From Pictodentalium vernedei (lineage: Eukaryota > Mollusca > Scaphopoda > Dentaliida > Dentaliidae): 64,000 nt of DNA. Where the stretch lies: contig CM062296.1 of assembly GCA_031216915.1 (NCBI GenBank), forward strand, positions 457,264,681 through 457,328,680. The letters are read 5' to 3'. Below are positions 23,091-33,879 of the stretch, in pieces. Positions within the stretch are counted from its first letter, which is position 1. Each line of letters opens with the position of its first letter. Under the pieces are notes generated by a model, which was not told the origin of the DNA, ran no database searches, and worked only from the letters and a program-made list of their open reading frames with translations. Position numbers and translations under genes: made by a program.

Positions 23091-23350
23091 CAATGAATGA
23101 ATGGAATTCACGCCGGTCAAGTTATCTGGATTTTACAGGTTTATTGGCTTTTGGTCAGCTGAATTAACAGCCCATCCATTTAATCTGATTCTTACCAAAA
23201 CATTTCTTTGTTTCTAAATCTATTTTATCTGGCTTAATTTTTTATAGACCTTCTGGAAGATAATAAACTATTTCCTAGTTTATTTGAAATGAATAAACAG
23301 AGGGTAAATAATAAAAATGTAGTAATTTTGAAAACGTTTATAATGATCTT

Positions 23351-23351
23351 T

Positions 23352-23414
<63 letters not shown>

Positions 23415-23432
23415 TTGGACGAGTTTTTAAAA
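23351..23432 (+). repeat. (TTTA)n microsatellite
   Basis: About 20 perfect TTTA units, then GGACGAG and a run of A. Confidence 0.95.
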
Positions 23433-24385
23433 AAAAAAAAAACTCTACCTATACTTTGAGGAAGCCTTGCGCGGATGGGTACGCGGTCGGGAGTGACGAC
23501 ATACATCACTATTCTCGTCAGCGCGATAAATAGAACAAATATCAATGGATTCGGTCAATATTTAGTATGTGAGACCTTCTTAACAATGCCTTGAAGGAGT
23601 GAGAATAATAATAATAATGATTTGTCGCGGTTCTATCAAGAGCCTCCCTATTCCCACGCTTCTTCTCTCCTCCCAACACTCGGAGACGAACTGCTTGATG
23701 ACATCCCTTGCCCCATGCTTCCCAATCTCTCCGATTAGCATATTAACCCTCTCCTTTGAGTCGCCCCAAACCACATGTCCTTCATTCTCCCATCCCACCG
23801 GAGCGGTTTGGCCATACTGAGCGGAGTTATGGCCCTGAATTACTGAATTTTTTGTCCGTTTTCGGCTCGTTAGCGTGAAAATATCAATATCAATCAATGG
23901 ATTTGGTCAATATTTAGTATGTGAGACTTTCTTACAGTGACTTGAATGAGGTCTAAAACTGATACAGTTCGTCCATACTGAGCAGAGTTATGGCCTTTAA
24001 TTAGTTAAATATTTGCCTGTTTTCAGCTCGTTAGCGCGATAAATTGAACAAATATTAATGGATTTGGTCAATATATGGTGTGCGAGATTTTCTTAACAAT
24101 GTCTTGATTGAGTTCGAAAACCGGTGCGGATCAGCCATACTGGGTGGAGTTATGGGTCTTTATTAGTTAATTTTGGCCTGTTTTCAGGTCGTTAACACGA
24201 TAACTTGAACAAATATCAATAGATTTAGTCAATATTTGGTATATAAGACTTTCTTAACAATGTCTTGAACGCGTTTGAAAACTGGTACCGTTCGGCCATA
24301 CTGAGTGAAGTTATGGCCAATAAATTATTAGTTAATTTTTGCCTGTTTTCACCTCGTCACGGTGATAACATGAACAAATTTTACT

Positions 24386-24650
24386 GGATTTTAGTTAGTT
24401 TAAACAATAGTTTTATTTCATTTAACACGTTATATGTATACAAAATTTGAGATATGAGATACAAAAAGACAATACACATAGTAATGGCTATACGATATAA
24501 CAGAAGGCTAGGACACAAATTAGGGATGGGATTCGACAGAAAGCTTAAAGCTTATTAATGGTCGTTTCCCAATCAATGAAATAGGTACACAAATGAGGCT
24601 TTGACAGTATATCAGCTATAAAAGGAAATTGTTCAAACTAAAGTGAACAG

Positions 24651-24710
<60 letters not shown>

Positions 24711-24867
24711 AAGTACTAACAACTGTCGAAAGATGGGATAGAGAGAAACACGTCATGCAGATCACTTGCACATCGTACACAAGTAACGTCAGTATACAAA
24801 CATCACACCATTTCATCCATGCCAACATCTACGTTGGGATAGAAGCCGGCATGGATGAAATTACTGG
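24386..24867 (-). mobile_element. 5'-truncated LINE 3' UTR with target duplication
   Basis: Flanked by TTACTGGATTTT on both sides (about 24375-24386 and 24868-24879). Its minus-strand 3' end, AATAAAACTATTGTTTAAAC followed by TAACT, matches the tails at 8.26 and 33.22 kb. It includes a (GA)n run at about 24651-24706; on the LINE strand this is (CT)n, as in the 33-kb copy's 3' UTR. No coding sequence remains. A short inverted repeat of ATCCATGCC lies at its truncated end. Confidence 0.7.
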
Positions 24868-25000
24868 ATTTTCTTAACAATGTTCTGCTTAAGTTCTGGT
24901 GCGGCCCTTAATTAGTTAATTTTGCCTGTTTTCAGCTCGGTAGCGCGATAGCTTGAAAACCGGTGCGGTTCGCCATACTGAGCATAGTTATGGCCCTTAA

Positions 25001-25227
25001 CCCTTTGAACTCTGGTGGTATCTACCATGCCAGTTCAATGGCAGCATTAGAATCCATATTCATTATATGAAGTAGACCAATCAATATTTTCAACGTGCAG
25101 CCTCAGGGCTGCACGTTGAAAATATTGATTGGTCTACCCCACACATTTACTGAACAGTCATTCTATTTAATGACGTTTTGACGTATCATGTTCCTGACAG
25201 GAAAAGCGGCCAATCGGGTTCAAGGGG
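25001..25227. mobile_element. MITE E, TTAA target site (piggyBac-like), with central hairpin
   Basis: TTAA (24997-25000) then CCCTTTGAACTCTGG; the right end reads CGGGTTCAAGGGG then TTAA (25228-25231). The middle (25072-25137) is a perfect hairpin with 31-bp arms (GTAGACCAATCAATATTTTC onward) and a 4-nt loop. Same layout as MITE B but different sequence. Confidence 0.75.
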
Positions 25228-25371
25228 TTAATTAGTTAATTTTTGCTTGTTTTCAACCCTTTATCGCGATAACTTGAACAAATGTCAATGGATTTGATTT
25301 ATTATAATGACAAGTCGTACTGGTGCGAAAAAACTCGACTCCGCATCAGCGATGCGTAATTCTTGTCTTTA

Positions 25372-27165
25372 TTTGGTGTACAACATCCTTAGTAGAATTC
25401 AATAAGCCAAAAAAAAGCCTCAATCGTTTGTGTCATGGAGTGCCGAATTGAGGGTAACGGCTCTTTTGAATCATGAAAAAAGTTTTCTTTAGAACTACCA
25501 ATCAGTATCTTTCTATAATTGGTATACAACACCCCAACATCCTTAGGGGGGTCCGATTCAAGTTTCTTCAAATCAAGTCCCTGTGATCTTATTTTATCTT
25601 CCTATGGTAGCCCAAATTTTAACTTAGTGCAATATCGGGAAAATTATTTTCTTATATGGTATACAACATCCTTTAAGTTTGTTCAAACTCGGGTCTGTGG
25701 GTCAATATTTGTGTTTACCATGCGAGCCCGGAGTTCAATTTAGTACAATATGAAGAATATGATTTTAAAATCTTCTTCTTCCGATACGCCACTCAAAATC
25801 TTTTGATATTTGATATTCATAATCCTTTTAGGGACAGATTCAAATTTATTCAAATCAAGTCCATGGGTTCATATTTTGGTTTTGTTTCCTTGTGGGAGTC
25901 AAAATTTCTTCTTTGGGCAATATGAAAAAAAATATTTGAAAATCTTCTGCGCCAGATCCACCAGGCAGAAACATTTCATATTTGCTATTCAGCAATGTTA
26001 TGTAGTGAGATTCAAATTTGTTCAAACAAATACTCTGTGTTCATGTTGGGGGCTCCCCATGGGTGCCCACATTATAACTTAGTGCAGTATAAGGAATGTT
26101 CTTGAAATATTTTCTTCTCAGTGGGGATGTGAACAGAAACAATCGGGCGAAAATTGTCATGTGGGTATTTTTCCTGTTTAGGATGCATTCTTAGTGAAGT
26201 TGCATTGTACATTATAAATTAGATACGCTGAGCCCTTCCAAAAAATATTTTATGATTTAAATATTTGATAATCCCCTACTTTTAAAGAGCATTTTTTGAG
26301 ACAGTTATTCTCATTCTTGCGCAATTCACCAGCCTTTATAAAACAAACTATACTGGCAGTTCTGTCTTTTCTAGTGTATGTGAGGTGAGACCTGTAATAT
26401 TTAAGAGTGCATCTTAATTTGGGAATAAAAAGAAATTCCCCACGACACTTTTCGACAAATTGTTTCTATTTCCATTCCCTTTAAGATCTACCATTCAGAA
26501 TTTGATATTTGATATACAGTATCTCTATAGGGGTAAGATTCACTTTTGTTCAAATTAAGTTCGTGGGTTTATATTTGGGCTACTTGTGGGAACCCCAATT
26601 TTAACTTAGTGCAATATGAGGAAAATTCTATAAAAATCTTCCTCTTCAGTTCCAGTCAAAATCTTTTCATATTTGGTATGCAGCTTCCGTTGGGTGGTCA
26701 GATTCAAGTTTGTTCAAATCAAATCCATGGGTTCCTTTTTGGGCTTCCTATAGGAGGCCAAATTTCAACCTAGGGAATCATGAGGAATACACTTTAAAAT
26801 CTTCTTCAGATCCACCAGACAGAATCTTCTGATAGTTGATGTACAGTTTCCTCATATCGTGCCAAATTCTTTGTTGGCTCTTTGTATGAACCAAAACTTT
26901 AACTCTGTGCTATATGAAGAAAATGCCTTTAAAATCCTCTTCAGGTCCACCTGGCAGAAACTCTTTATATTTGGTATTCATCGCCCTTGCGGGGACAAAT
27001 TGAAGCGTGTTCAAATCAAGTCCATGCGCTCATATGCCATATGTAAGAGCCAAATTTTAAATGAGTGCAATATGAGGAATATTCCTCAAAGATCTTCTTT
27101 TTCAGAGCCACCAGATTTGATATTTAGTTTGAAAACAAATTTTATTTCATTGAGTGTTCTGTTTT
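25372..27165 (+). repeat. R1 tandem repeat block
   Basis: Eight or more degenerate R1 units; the TTAGTGCAATATGAGG anchor or variants lie near 25622, 25740, 26078, 26602 and 27062. A non-R1 stretch lies at about 26110-26480. No credible coding sequence: the open frames are R1 units read in one frame. Confidence 0.75.
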
Positions 27166-27890
27166 ATTGATGATTACATCTGTTGTGTGTGTAATGACAT
27201 GCAACCTGGAAGCCCAAATTTGTCCAAAAATCTGTTTCAAACATGTCCTTGCTGATTGTCATTTCACTCCATTTCTTCACACAGCTGGCGGCTTCAAGGA
27301 ACACTGAATATTTCACCGAATTTCAACCCAATATTTTAACCAGCGTTGGTGTTTTTTCGGGGGGAAGGCCTTTTTCATTTTCAAAATATTTTTTTTTTGT
27401 GACAATCATTGCAGTATGCACACATGCACAAAGTGAACCTTCTTTTTTGCCTCCGTCTTTCTGATCTAACGCTTAAACCTTTATTCCTCGTTGACAGCGT
27501 CATTCACTTGTACCGCCTCTGGTTTGTGGGGGGAAAAGTCTTTATTTTCCTGCTGTCTGGCATGTGTGAAATCATTAGAGTAGGATTCTTGTGGGAACAG
27601 TATTAGACAGCCAGAATAACAAGTATCCAAGTGACAAATGGAAATAAAATGGGTGCATAACCTCAGAGCGGCAGCTTGATAAGCATTAAATTGATTGGAC
27701 ACATCTGATTCAGTGTTCTGTGAGTAGAGTTGATAAGCCTGTAGTATCATGGTCTGATTGTTTCATGGCCGGGGTAGTGCTATATGTTGAAATGGATGTT
27801 CAAGAATTTTGCCCTCTCCCAAATTTCACATTTTGAAACCCTGTGGCAGATTTGAAAAAAATGTGCACACATCATAAGTCCCGCAGGAAT
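27166..27890. other. No recognisable gene
   Basis: AT-rich, with overlapping open frames of 65-89 codons on both strands that show no known domain. No repeat structure seen. Confidence 0.4.
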
Positions 27891-27902
27891 TCACCCGGTG
27901 TT

Positions 27903-28330
27903 CATCGTCTGTCATCCATTAACTTTGCATATCAGTCCTCTTCCGAACCACTGGACCAAACCCAACCAAACATGGCATGAATTATCGTTGGGGGAAAAAC
28001 CTTCCAAATTGTTTTCAGAACAATGCAAACTTAGAAAAATAAAAATTAAATGGTGTATGTCTGGTATTTTGCCCAAATTAATAAATTTGTCCCTCGAGTG
28101 CAACAAGGCTAATGCATTGCAAAGCCTTCTTGCACTCAAGGGACGAAATATACCACCACCCATGCTATTCTGTAGGTTGCGAGAGCTAAAGCATAAAAAA
28201 AACAAACCAAGCACATGAACTTTTGATGTCAAAGAAATAATTTTAAAAAAAATAAAAAATTAAAATAAAAAAATGCGCGCCGACGTACCCGAGAAACAAA
28301 AGACCCTCCTTGTGTGGCCTTATTGAACAA
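27903..28330 (+). mobile_element. R9 head followed by hairpin MITE K2
   Basis: 27903-28015 is an R9 head (CATTAACTTTGCATATCAG). 28020-28330 matches MITE K at 29.49-29.89 kb: AATTAAATGGTGTATGTCTG, a hairpin at 28089-28144 (GTCCCTCGAGTGCAACAAGG and its near inverse), ACCCATGCTATTCTGTAG and a GAGAAACAAAAGACC / TGTGTGGCC end. Confidence 0.6.
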
Positions 28331-28531
28331 CGTTGAGGAATTATTGTCAATATTGTTGCTTAAGGGAGGAAAATAGTTTACTGAGATAACTTTGAACAAT
28401 TGTATTTTATATTTACAAAGGATAATAATACTGGAGTGTTGTATGAGCGAGTTCTGTCACCAAACCACATCCCAGCTGAGAAATCCAGGTAAGAATTTGA
28501 ACTACAATATAGTTTATTAGCTCACTTGGCA

Positions 28532-28780
28532 TCAAGCCTGAATATAAGCAGACTGTCATCTACAAAATTAGGTCCCCAGAGGGTAGGTTTGGTGATGATA
28601 CCCTGCACAGCAGGGTAGCATCACAAAATTTACCCTATGTGAACCTCAGACTGAATGTCTCAAGCTAAAACAGGAAGACGTACCTAGAGGATAAATTGGC
28701 CCACTGTAGGGGATAGCCTCAGAAAATCCACCTTCTCGGAACCTCATTTTGCAAATGCCAAGTTGATTATATTCAGGCTT
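28532..28780. mobile_element. MITE L, 8-bp target duplication (hAT-like)
   Basis: ACTTGGCA occurs at 28524-28531 and 28781-28788. The ends read TCAAGCCTGAATATAA on the left and the inverse of TAAGCCTGAATATAATC on the right. An 8-bp duplication points to hAT. The host is an R9 head, whose sequence CTCACTTGGCACCAGTCATC is restored by removal. Confidence 0.7.
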
Positions 28781-29219
28781 ACTTGGCACCAGTCATCCAT
28801 TAACTTTTGCATATCAGTCTTCTTCCGAACCACTGGACCAAACCCAGCCAAATATCAAATATGGCATGAATTATTGTTGGGGGAAAAACCTTCCAAATTG
28901 TCCAATAGAATTCGCTAAGCATATTGAACTAAGCCAGTGCACTAAAGACCCTAAATTCATAAAAAAGATCATCTCATAAACCACCCTTCTCAATTATATA
29001 TAGCTTCCTTATATTCTTAAGAAACTTTCTCGAGCGATATTTGGGCCAATGCTAGTAGGGGCAAGAGTTTGTGCCTCGCTCAAAATTTGTATTTTTCGAA
29101 CAGGCCTGCCAATTTCGATCAAATTTGGTATGCAGTAATGATAGGGGATATATACTCGCTGCCCCGTGGGAAGCCCAGCAGCTAAAAAAATCAAATGCCC
29201 ATATTTCCCAAACTCCATG

Positions 29220-30360
29220 GATAAAGAATTGTTATTTGGTATGCAGAGTCCTTAGGATCAAGTCCCCGAGTTATTATTTGTGCTCCCTTTGGGAGCCCAA
29301 ATTTTAACTTGGTGCAAAATGAGGAAAATTCTTCTTTTTCAGATTCACCATTCAGAATCTTTCGGTATTTTGTACACAGCATTCTTATGGGGAGTCAAAT
29401 TCAAGTTTATTCAAATCAGTTCCCCCAGTTAATATTTGGGTTCCTTATGCGAACCAGAATTTTAACTTAGTACAATATGAGGAAACTTCTGTGAGGCCTA
29501 AAAAATAAAAAATCTTTTTCTCAGGCCCTCCCGCATGGTCCTTTTGGCTGCCGCATACTCTCTTTTTATAACCAATTTAAACTTAAAAAAAAATAAAATT
29601 AAATGGTTTATGTCTGATATTTTACCCAAGTTAAAAAATTGATGAATTTGTCCCTTGAGTGCAAGAAGGCTTTGCAATGCTTTAGCATTGCAAAGCCTTC
29701 TTGCACTCAAGGGATGAAATACACCACCACCCATGCTATTCTGTAGATTATGAGGCCTAAAACTGGAACCAAGAACATGAACTTTTGATGGCAAAGAAGT
29801 AATTACTGAAATAAAAAACCGCTCGCCCGCATGCAATTTCACAAATAATGGCCTGAGAAACAGAAGATCTACTTTGTGTGGCCTAAAACTCTTCTTCTTC
29901 AGATTCAGCAGTCAGAATCTTCACACATTTGGTTTGCAGCATCCTTTTGGCGTTCAGGTTGAAGGTTGTCCAAGTAAGGTGTAAATGTGTTCATATATGG
30001 GTGCCAAAATTTAAATTGGTGAAATACGAGGAACTTCTTAAAAAATATTCTTCTTCAGATCCATTGTTCAGAATGTTTTCATACATGGTGTACAGTATCA
30101 TTAGGGGGTCAGATTTAAGTTTGTTCAAATCAGTTCTGTGAGTTCATATCTGGGTTCCTCATTCGAGCGAAATTTCAGCTTCGTGCAATATGAGGAATAT
30201 CATTTAAAAGTCGTCTTCTTTATATCTACCACTTATAATCCTTTCATATTTGGTTTACATCATCCTTATAGGGGCCTAATTCCAACTTGTACAATGCAGG
30301 TCCATTGGTTCATATTTTAATTCCATATGCGAACACAAATTTTTACTTAGTGCAGTGTCG
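29220..30360 (+). repeat. R1 tandem repeat block, interrupted by MITE K
   Basis: R1 anchors near 29308, 29466, 30015, 30179 and 30345. The block ends in a poly-G run (about 30360-30375). Confidence 0.75.
29491..29888. mobile_element. MITE K with perfect central hairpin
   Basis: Ends GAGGCCTAAAAAATAAAA and the inverse of TTAGGCCACACAAAGTAGAT, both running into CTCAGGCC. Inserted inside an R1 unit. The hairpin at 29651-29714 has 31-bp perfect arms (TCCCTTGAGTGCAAGAAGGC onward) and a 2-nt loop. Confidence 0.75.
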
Positions 30361-30375
30361 GGGGGGGGGGGGGGG

Positions 30376-31540
30376 TGTAATTTTTTTCCAGGTAAAAGGC
30401 GCGGGTGGATGGGTAGGTCAGCGGCTCTGAAAACATGTTTTTTTCCATGCCTTGAATTTTTATCTATGAGTTCTTAGCTTTCAAAGAAGTGATGCCAATT
30501 GATCAGGGAAGGCTTTTTGCCACAATTTCATCTCCTCTGGGATAACAGGGGATGACTAGTAGTACAGAATATGGGCTAGCAGCATGGGAATATGGACAAA
30601 TGTTCACCGTTCCCCATCACATCATCAGTGGTTCACAATTTTTAAAAAAGTTAAAGCAATTTAAACAACTTATTATTTATGTAATCTAACATAAATGTAA
30701 TATAACCAGATCTGACAATAAAAGGACCCTTCTCACCATAAATAGTAGACATCAGATAGCGGCATAATGCAATTTCCCAATGCAACTGACTACAGTGTAC
30801 TTTCACAGACTCTCCTTATATAATTTTATTATGCCAGTAATTGTTATTGACCAATCAGCTTCATTATCTAGTATACGAGACTGTGTATCATCGAGCTGAC
30901 CGTATATAGAGCTTATATACGGTCAGTTCCGACATTTTGTTTTTGACATCTAACGCTCACTTCGATGTTTTTCTTAATTTCGCGTGTTCAACGAACAACA
31001 AATAATTTCGCGTGTGTGTCTGTTGAGCAACTTACAACTATAATACGTTTCTTCCAGTCTTTGAGAAATTTTAATAAACAAAATGTAAATAAATACAATA
31101 AATAAACCACTAAAACGACATGTATAGAAGCCAACTGGCACTGTCTGAGACGAACTCAAGCGAGAATCCTTACCCGAATAATCTGCCCTTCTCAGTTCAT
31201 GCAAATATTTTCGAGTTACTCCCCCTGGACTGTAAATTTTATCGCCTGTTTTGTTTTGACTTGAATGATTGAACTTGAAGGTTGATCGATATCGAACATA
31301 AATTACACTTATGGTTGTGTCTCTTTCAAAGGACTGGCATAATAAATACGTTATGGGGTCGAGCCTAATATTGATCTCGCTGAGCCTTATATCACACCAT
31401 ATCCGCCCCCTGAAAGCCCCATAACTTATAATGAATTTCAGTTATATTCAGTTATATAAATGTATGAGCAAACTATAGGGTTGTTATTGATCATTATTAC
31501 CACTTTAGCGGGCGTTTTCTAGTACATTAACAAAGTATAA
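30376..31540. other. Noncoding AT-rich sequence with one hairpin
   Basis: A perfect hairpin at 30896-30926 (CTGACCGTATATA, 5-nt loop). TTATTATGCCAGT at about 30826 and its inverse at about 31334 may be the ends of a foldback element around it; no target duplication was confirmed. No gene seen. Confidence 0.4.
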
Positions 31541-32973
31541 TATGGGTTAACGCATGGCTTGTTTCGTTTAATGCAAAAAAGACGAAAGCAATTCTATTCA
31601 CACTAAAGAAAAATATCTCGTCATTAAATATTTTGTTTAATGGCGAAACAATTGTAATTCTCACAAACATTTGGGTTTAACCTTGGAATCAAACCTGTCT
31701 TGGTCAGATCACATTAATAACATTTGTAAAAAGGCTTGCTCGAGATTGTCCCAACTGAGAAAATTGATGTATACTTTTAACAGAAAAATTCTTGGAAAAA
31801 TATATTATGCATTCATATTACCGATTTTGGAATATGGTAGTTCTGTGTGGAGCGGTGCTCCTCAGTATCAATTAAATCGTATTGAAGATATTCTCTACGA
31901 GGCAGCCCGAATAGTGAGCGGGTTGACAAGATCTGTGCCACGGGATCGACTTTTGTTGGAAGCTGGTTGGAGTAGTCTGAAAAACAGGCGCTATGTTCAC
32001 AAAATGTGTAATTTTTACAAAATTCTCACTGGGAATGCTCCGAACTTCCTCCATGAACTTTTACCATCTCGTGTCGCCGACATATCCCAATACAATTTAC
32101 GAAACGCATTTAATTTTGCCCCTTATTTCTGTCGAACGGAACTCTTCAAACGATCATTTTTCCCTTCGTGTATTGAAGTGTGGAACACCCTACTGGAGGT
32201 TGTTCGAAACAGTCGGTCGCTTGGGGAATTCAAGAAGTTCATCTCACCACCTTTGTGTAAGCCTCCAACATATTTTTCAACCGGTATAAGGAAATACAAT
32301 ATTATTCACTCAAAATTACGAACTGGATGTAGTGACCTTAATGGTGACAAGTTCCGCAACCACATCTCAGATTCTCCATTTTGCTTATGTAATTGTGGCG
32401 TTGAGGATGCAGAACATTATTTCTTCCTTTGTTCTTTAAATTCTGATATTCGCTGTATCCTCATTGATGATTTGTCGAAACTCACGCCCAACTGGAATTC
32501 AATGGATTTAGTTTTATATGGAAGCCGGTCATTACCCGAAAGCAGCAGTGTATCAGTTTTCTTATCTGTTCAAAAATGTATTCGTGACTCGCATAGATTT
32601 GATGTACAGTTGCTGAATTAGCTGCGCCTCTCAGCAAGTCTGAGTGTCCCAGGGTTATACAGGTGATCTGACTTTTACTGTGGGTGTCCTCTCGCAGTGG
32701 GACCTGACAATCAATCTGTGTGAGGACAACGCGGCGGATGTTAGGTTAGTGCGGACGTGGAATGAGCACGCAAAGATTAACTGGTCTCAACATGTTCTGT
32801 GAACGTTCCTTAGCGGCATTAAACTAAATTTAAAATTGAATAAATTGTGGGTGTGTGTGTGGGGGGGGGGGGGGGGGGGTCATCATCCCTGGGATTTCTG
32901 TTGTATACTGTTCTTTTTTTTTGTTTGTCTTCTTTGATTTCAATCTGCTTTTACCCGTCTCTCTCTCTCTCTC

Positions 32974-33036
<63 letters not shown>

Positions 33037-33222
33037 ATTTCTCTCTTTCTCTTTTGAGTTAACTTCTTTTGTGTATAATGTTTACATATTGTTATATTTT
33101 GTTCTGCCTTTTGTAATCTATTAGTCTTTGTACAGGAGCGGAGGGTTTTCTAAGTGGTCAGCACTTGTCCTCCAATCCTGATTTGCATTGTTGAATGGCA
33201 AATAAAAATATGTTTAATCTAA
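31540..33222 (+). mobile_element. LINE copy 2, 5'-truncated
   Basis: Same family as the 8-13 kb element. It starts inside the reverse transcriptase (WVNAWLVSFNAKKTKAILF), keeps an intact C-terminal frame, and has a 600-bp 3' UTR with a poly-G run (about 32862-32879) and a (CT)n run (about 32958-33031). It ends AAATAAAAATATGTTTAATC at about 33222. The upstream edge is abrupt, as expected of 5' truncation. Confidence 0.8.
31671..32621 (+). pseudogene. LINE reverse transcriptase, thumb and C-terminal domain (open frame)
   Basis: A 316-codon uninterrupted frame. It opens in the strand after the palm (GLTLESNLSWSDHINNIC), gives the thumb (YYAFILPILEYGSSVWSGAP), an AARIVSGLTRSVPRDRLL segment, a long linker with FKRSFFPSCIEVWN, and a C-terminal C/H cluster (FCLCNCGVEDAEHYFFLCS) thought to bind nucleic acid. 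It ends at a TAG after VQLLN. The palm with YADD is absent because of 5' truncation, and the frame upstream of 31671 is shifted. So it is not functional, though the open frame suggests a fairly recent insertion compared with copy 1. Confidence 0.75.
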
Positions 33223-33261
33223 GTATAATAGGGCATAACAAGAGCGCAACGCTCTGCTTCA

Positions 33262-33335
33262 AAAAGTCACGTGACGTGTCGGGCCGTTAATGGATTAAAC
33301 ATCTCATTAACAGCCCGACATGTCACGTGACTTTT
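33262..33335. repeat. Hairpin element G
   Basis: Arms of 31 bp with two mismatches (AAAAGTCACGTGACGTGTCG on the left), 12-nt loop. It contains CACGTGAC and GGCCGTTAAT, shared with hairpin H. Confidence 0.8.
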
Positions 33336-33727
33336 ATTCCTCGCTGTCGGGCACTCGGAAATGGAAACGGTTTCCGGAAATGGTTTCATCTAGTAAACAA
33401 TGTGATTTTTTTTTAAATATCCAGAAAGGCTAGCCTATAAGAACAATCAGCTGTATATAGTAAGTAAGTCTGTATACATTTTAAGTCTTTATCTCTGACT
33501 TAAAAGCGGTAAATATCGGGTCTATTTTTAAGTTTTTCAAACATCGTTGCAATTGGAAGCGTGTCTGTGTTGATTACATGATAATGATGTGACACCAGTT
33601 TGTTCGACAACAGACGATACTATCATCTGTCAAAATTGAAAACGTTAAAAATGCCTAGTAGGTACGGGGCCAAAACGTTTTCAGAATACCAGTGGTAATA
33701 ATAATAATAACATGACTTTGTGGAGCC

Positions 33728-33860
33728 TTGTGGTTTATTAACGGCCCAACAGGTGTGAATAACAGCCCTTCAGCTTATTAACGGCCCTCGACTTCGTCTC
33801 GAGCCTTTTATAAGCTGTCGGGTTGTTATTCACACCTGTTGGGCCGTTAATAAACCACAA
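33728..33860. repeat. Hairpin element H, about 60-bp arms
   Basis: TTGTGGTTTATTAACGGCCC at the left and its inverse at the right; the arms stay paired through CAGGTGTGAATAACA and a GCTTATTAACGGC / CTTTTATAAGCT inner part. A poly-C run (about 33861-33876) follows directly. Confidence 0.8.
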
Positions 33861-33879
33861 TGCCCCCCCCCCCCCCCAA

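Larger units (their letters stand above)
23470..25330 (+). repeat. R5 tandem repeat, about 150-bp unit, interrupted twice
   Basis: Units share TTGAACAAATATCAATGGAT, GGTCAATATTTAGTATGTG, TTCTTAACAATGCCTTGAA, CGGCCATACTGAG and GTTTTCAGCTCGTTAGCGCG. Five or more units recur near 23530, 23885, 24040, 24185 and 24360. It is broken by a LINE tail at 24386-24867 and by MITE E at 25001-25227. Confidence 0.75.

Noticed and set aside
24616-24828. Open frame with a long Leu-Ser string
   Set aside because: It is a (GA)n microsatellite in the 3' UTR of a truncated LINE; same for the Leu-Ser frames at 32847-33124.
25519-30320. Series of ORFs of 60-106 codons on both strands
   Set aside because: All fall on R1 units or MITE K/K2 and repeat with them; the similarity is at DNA level.
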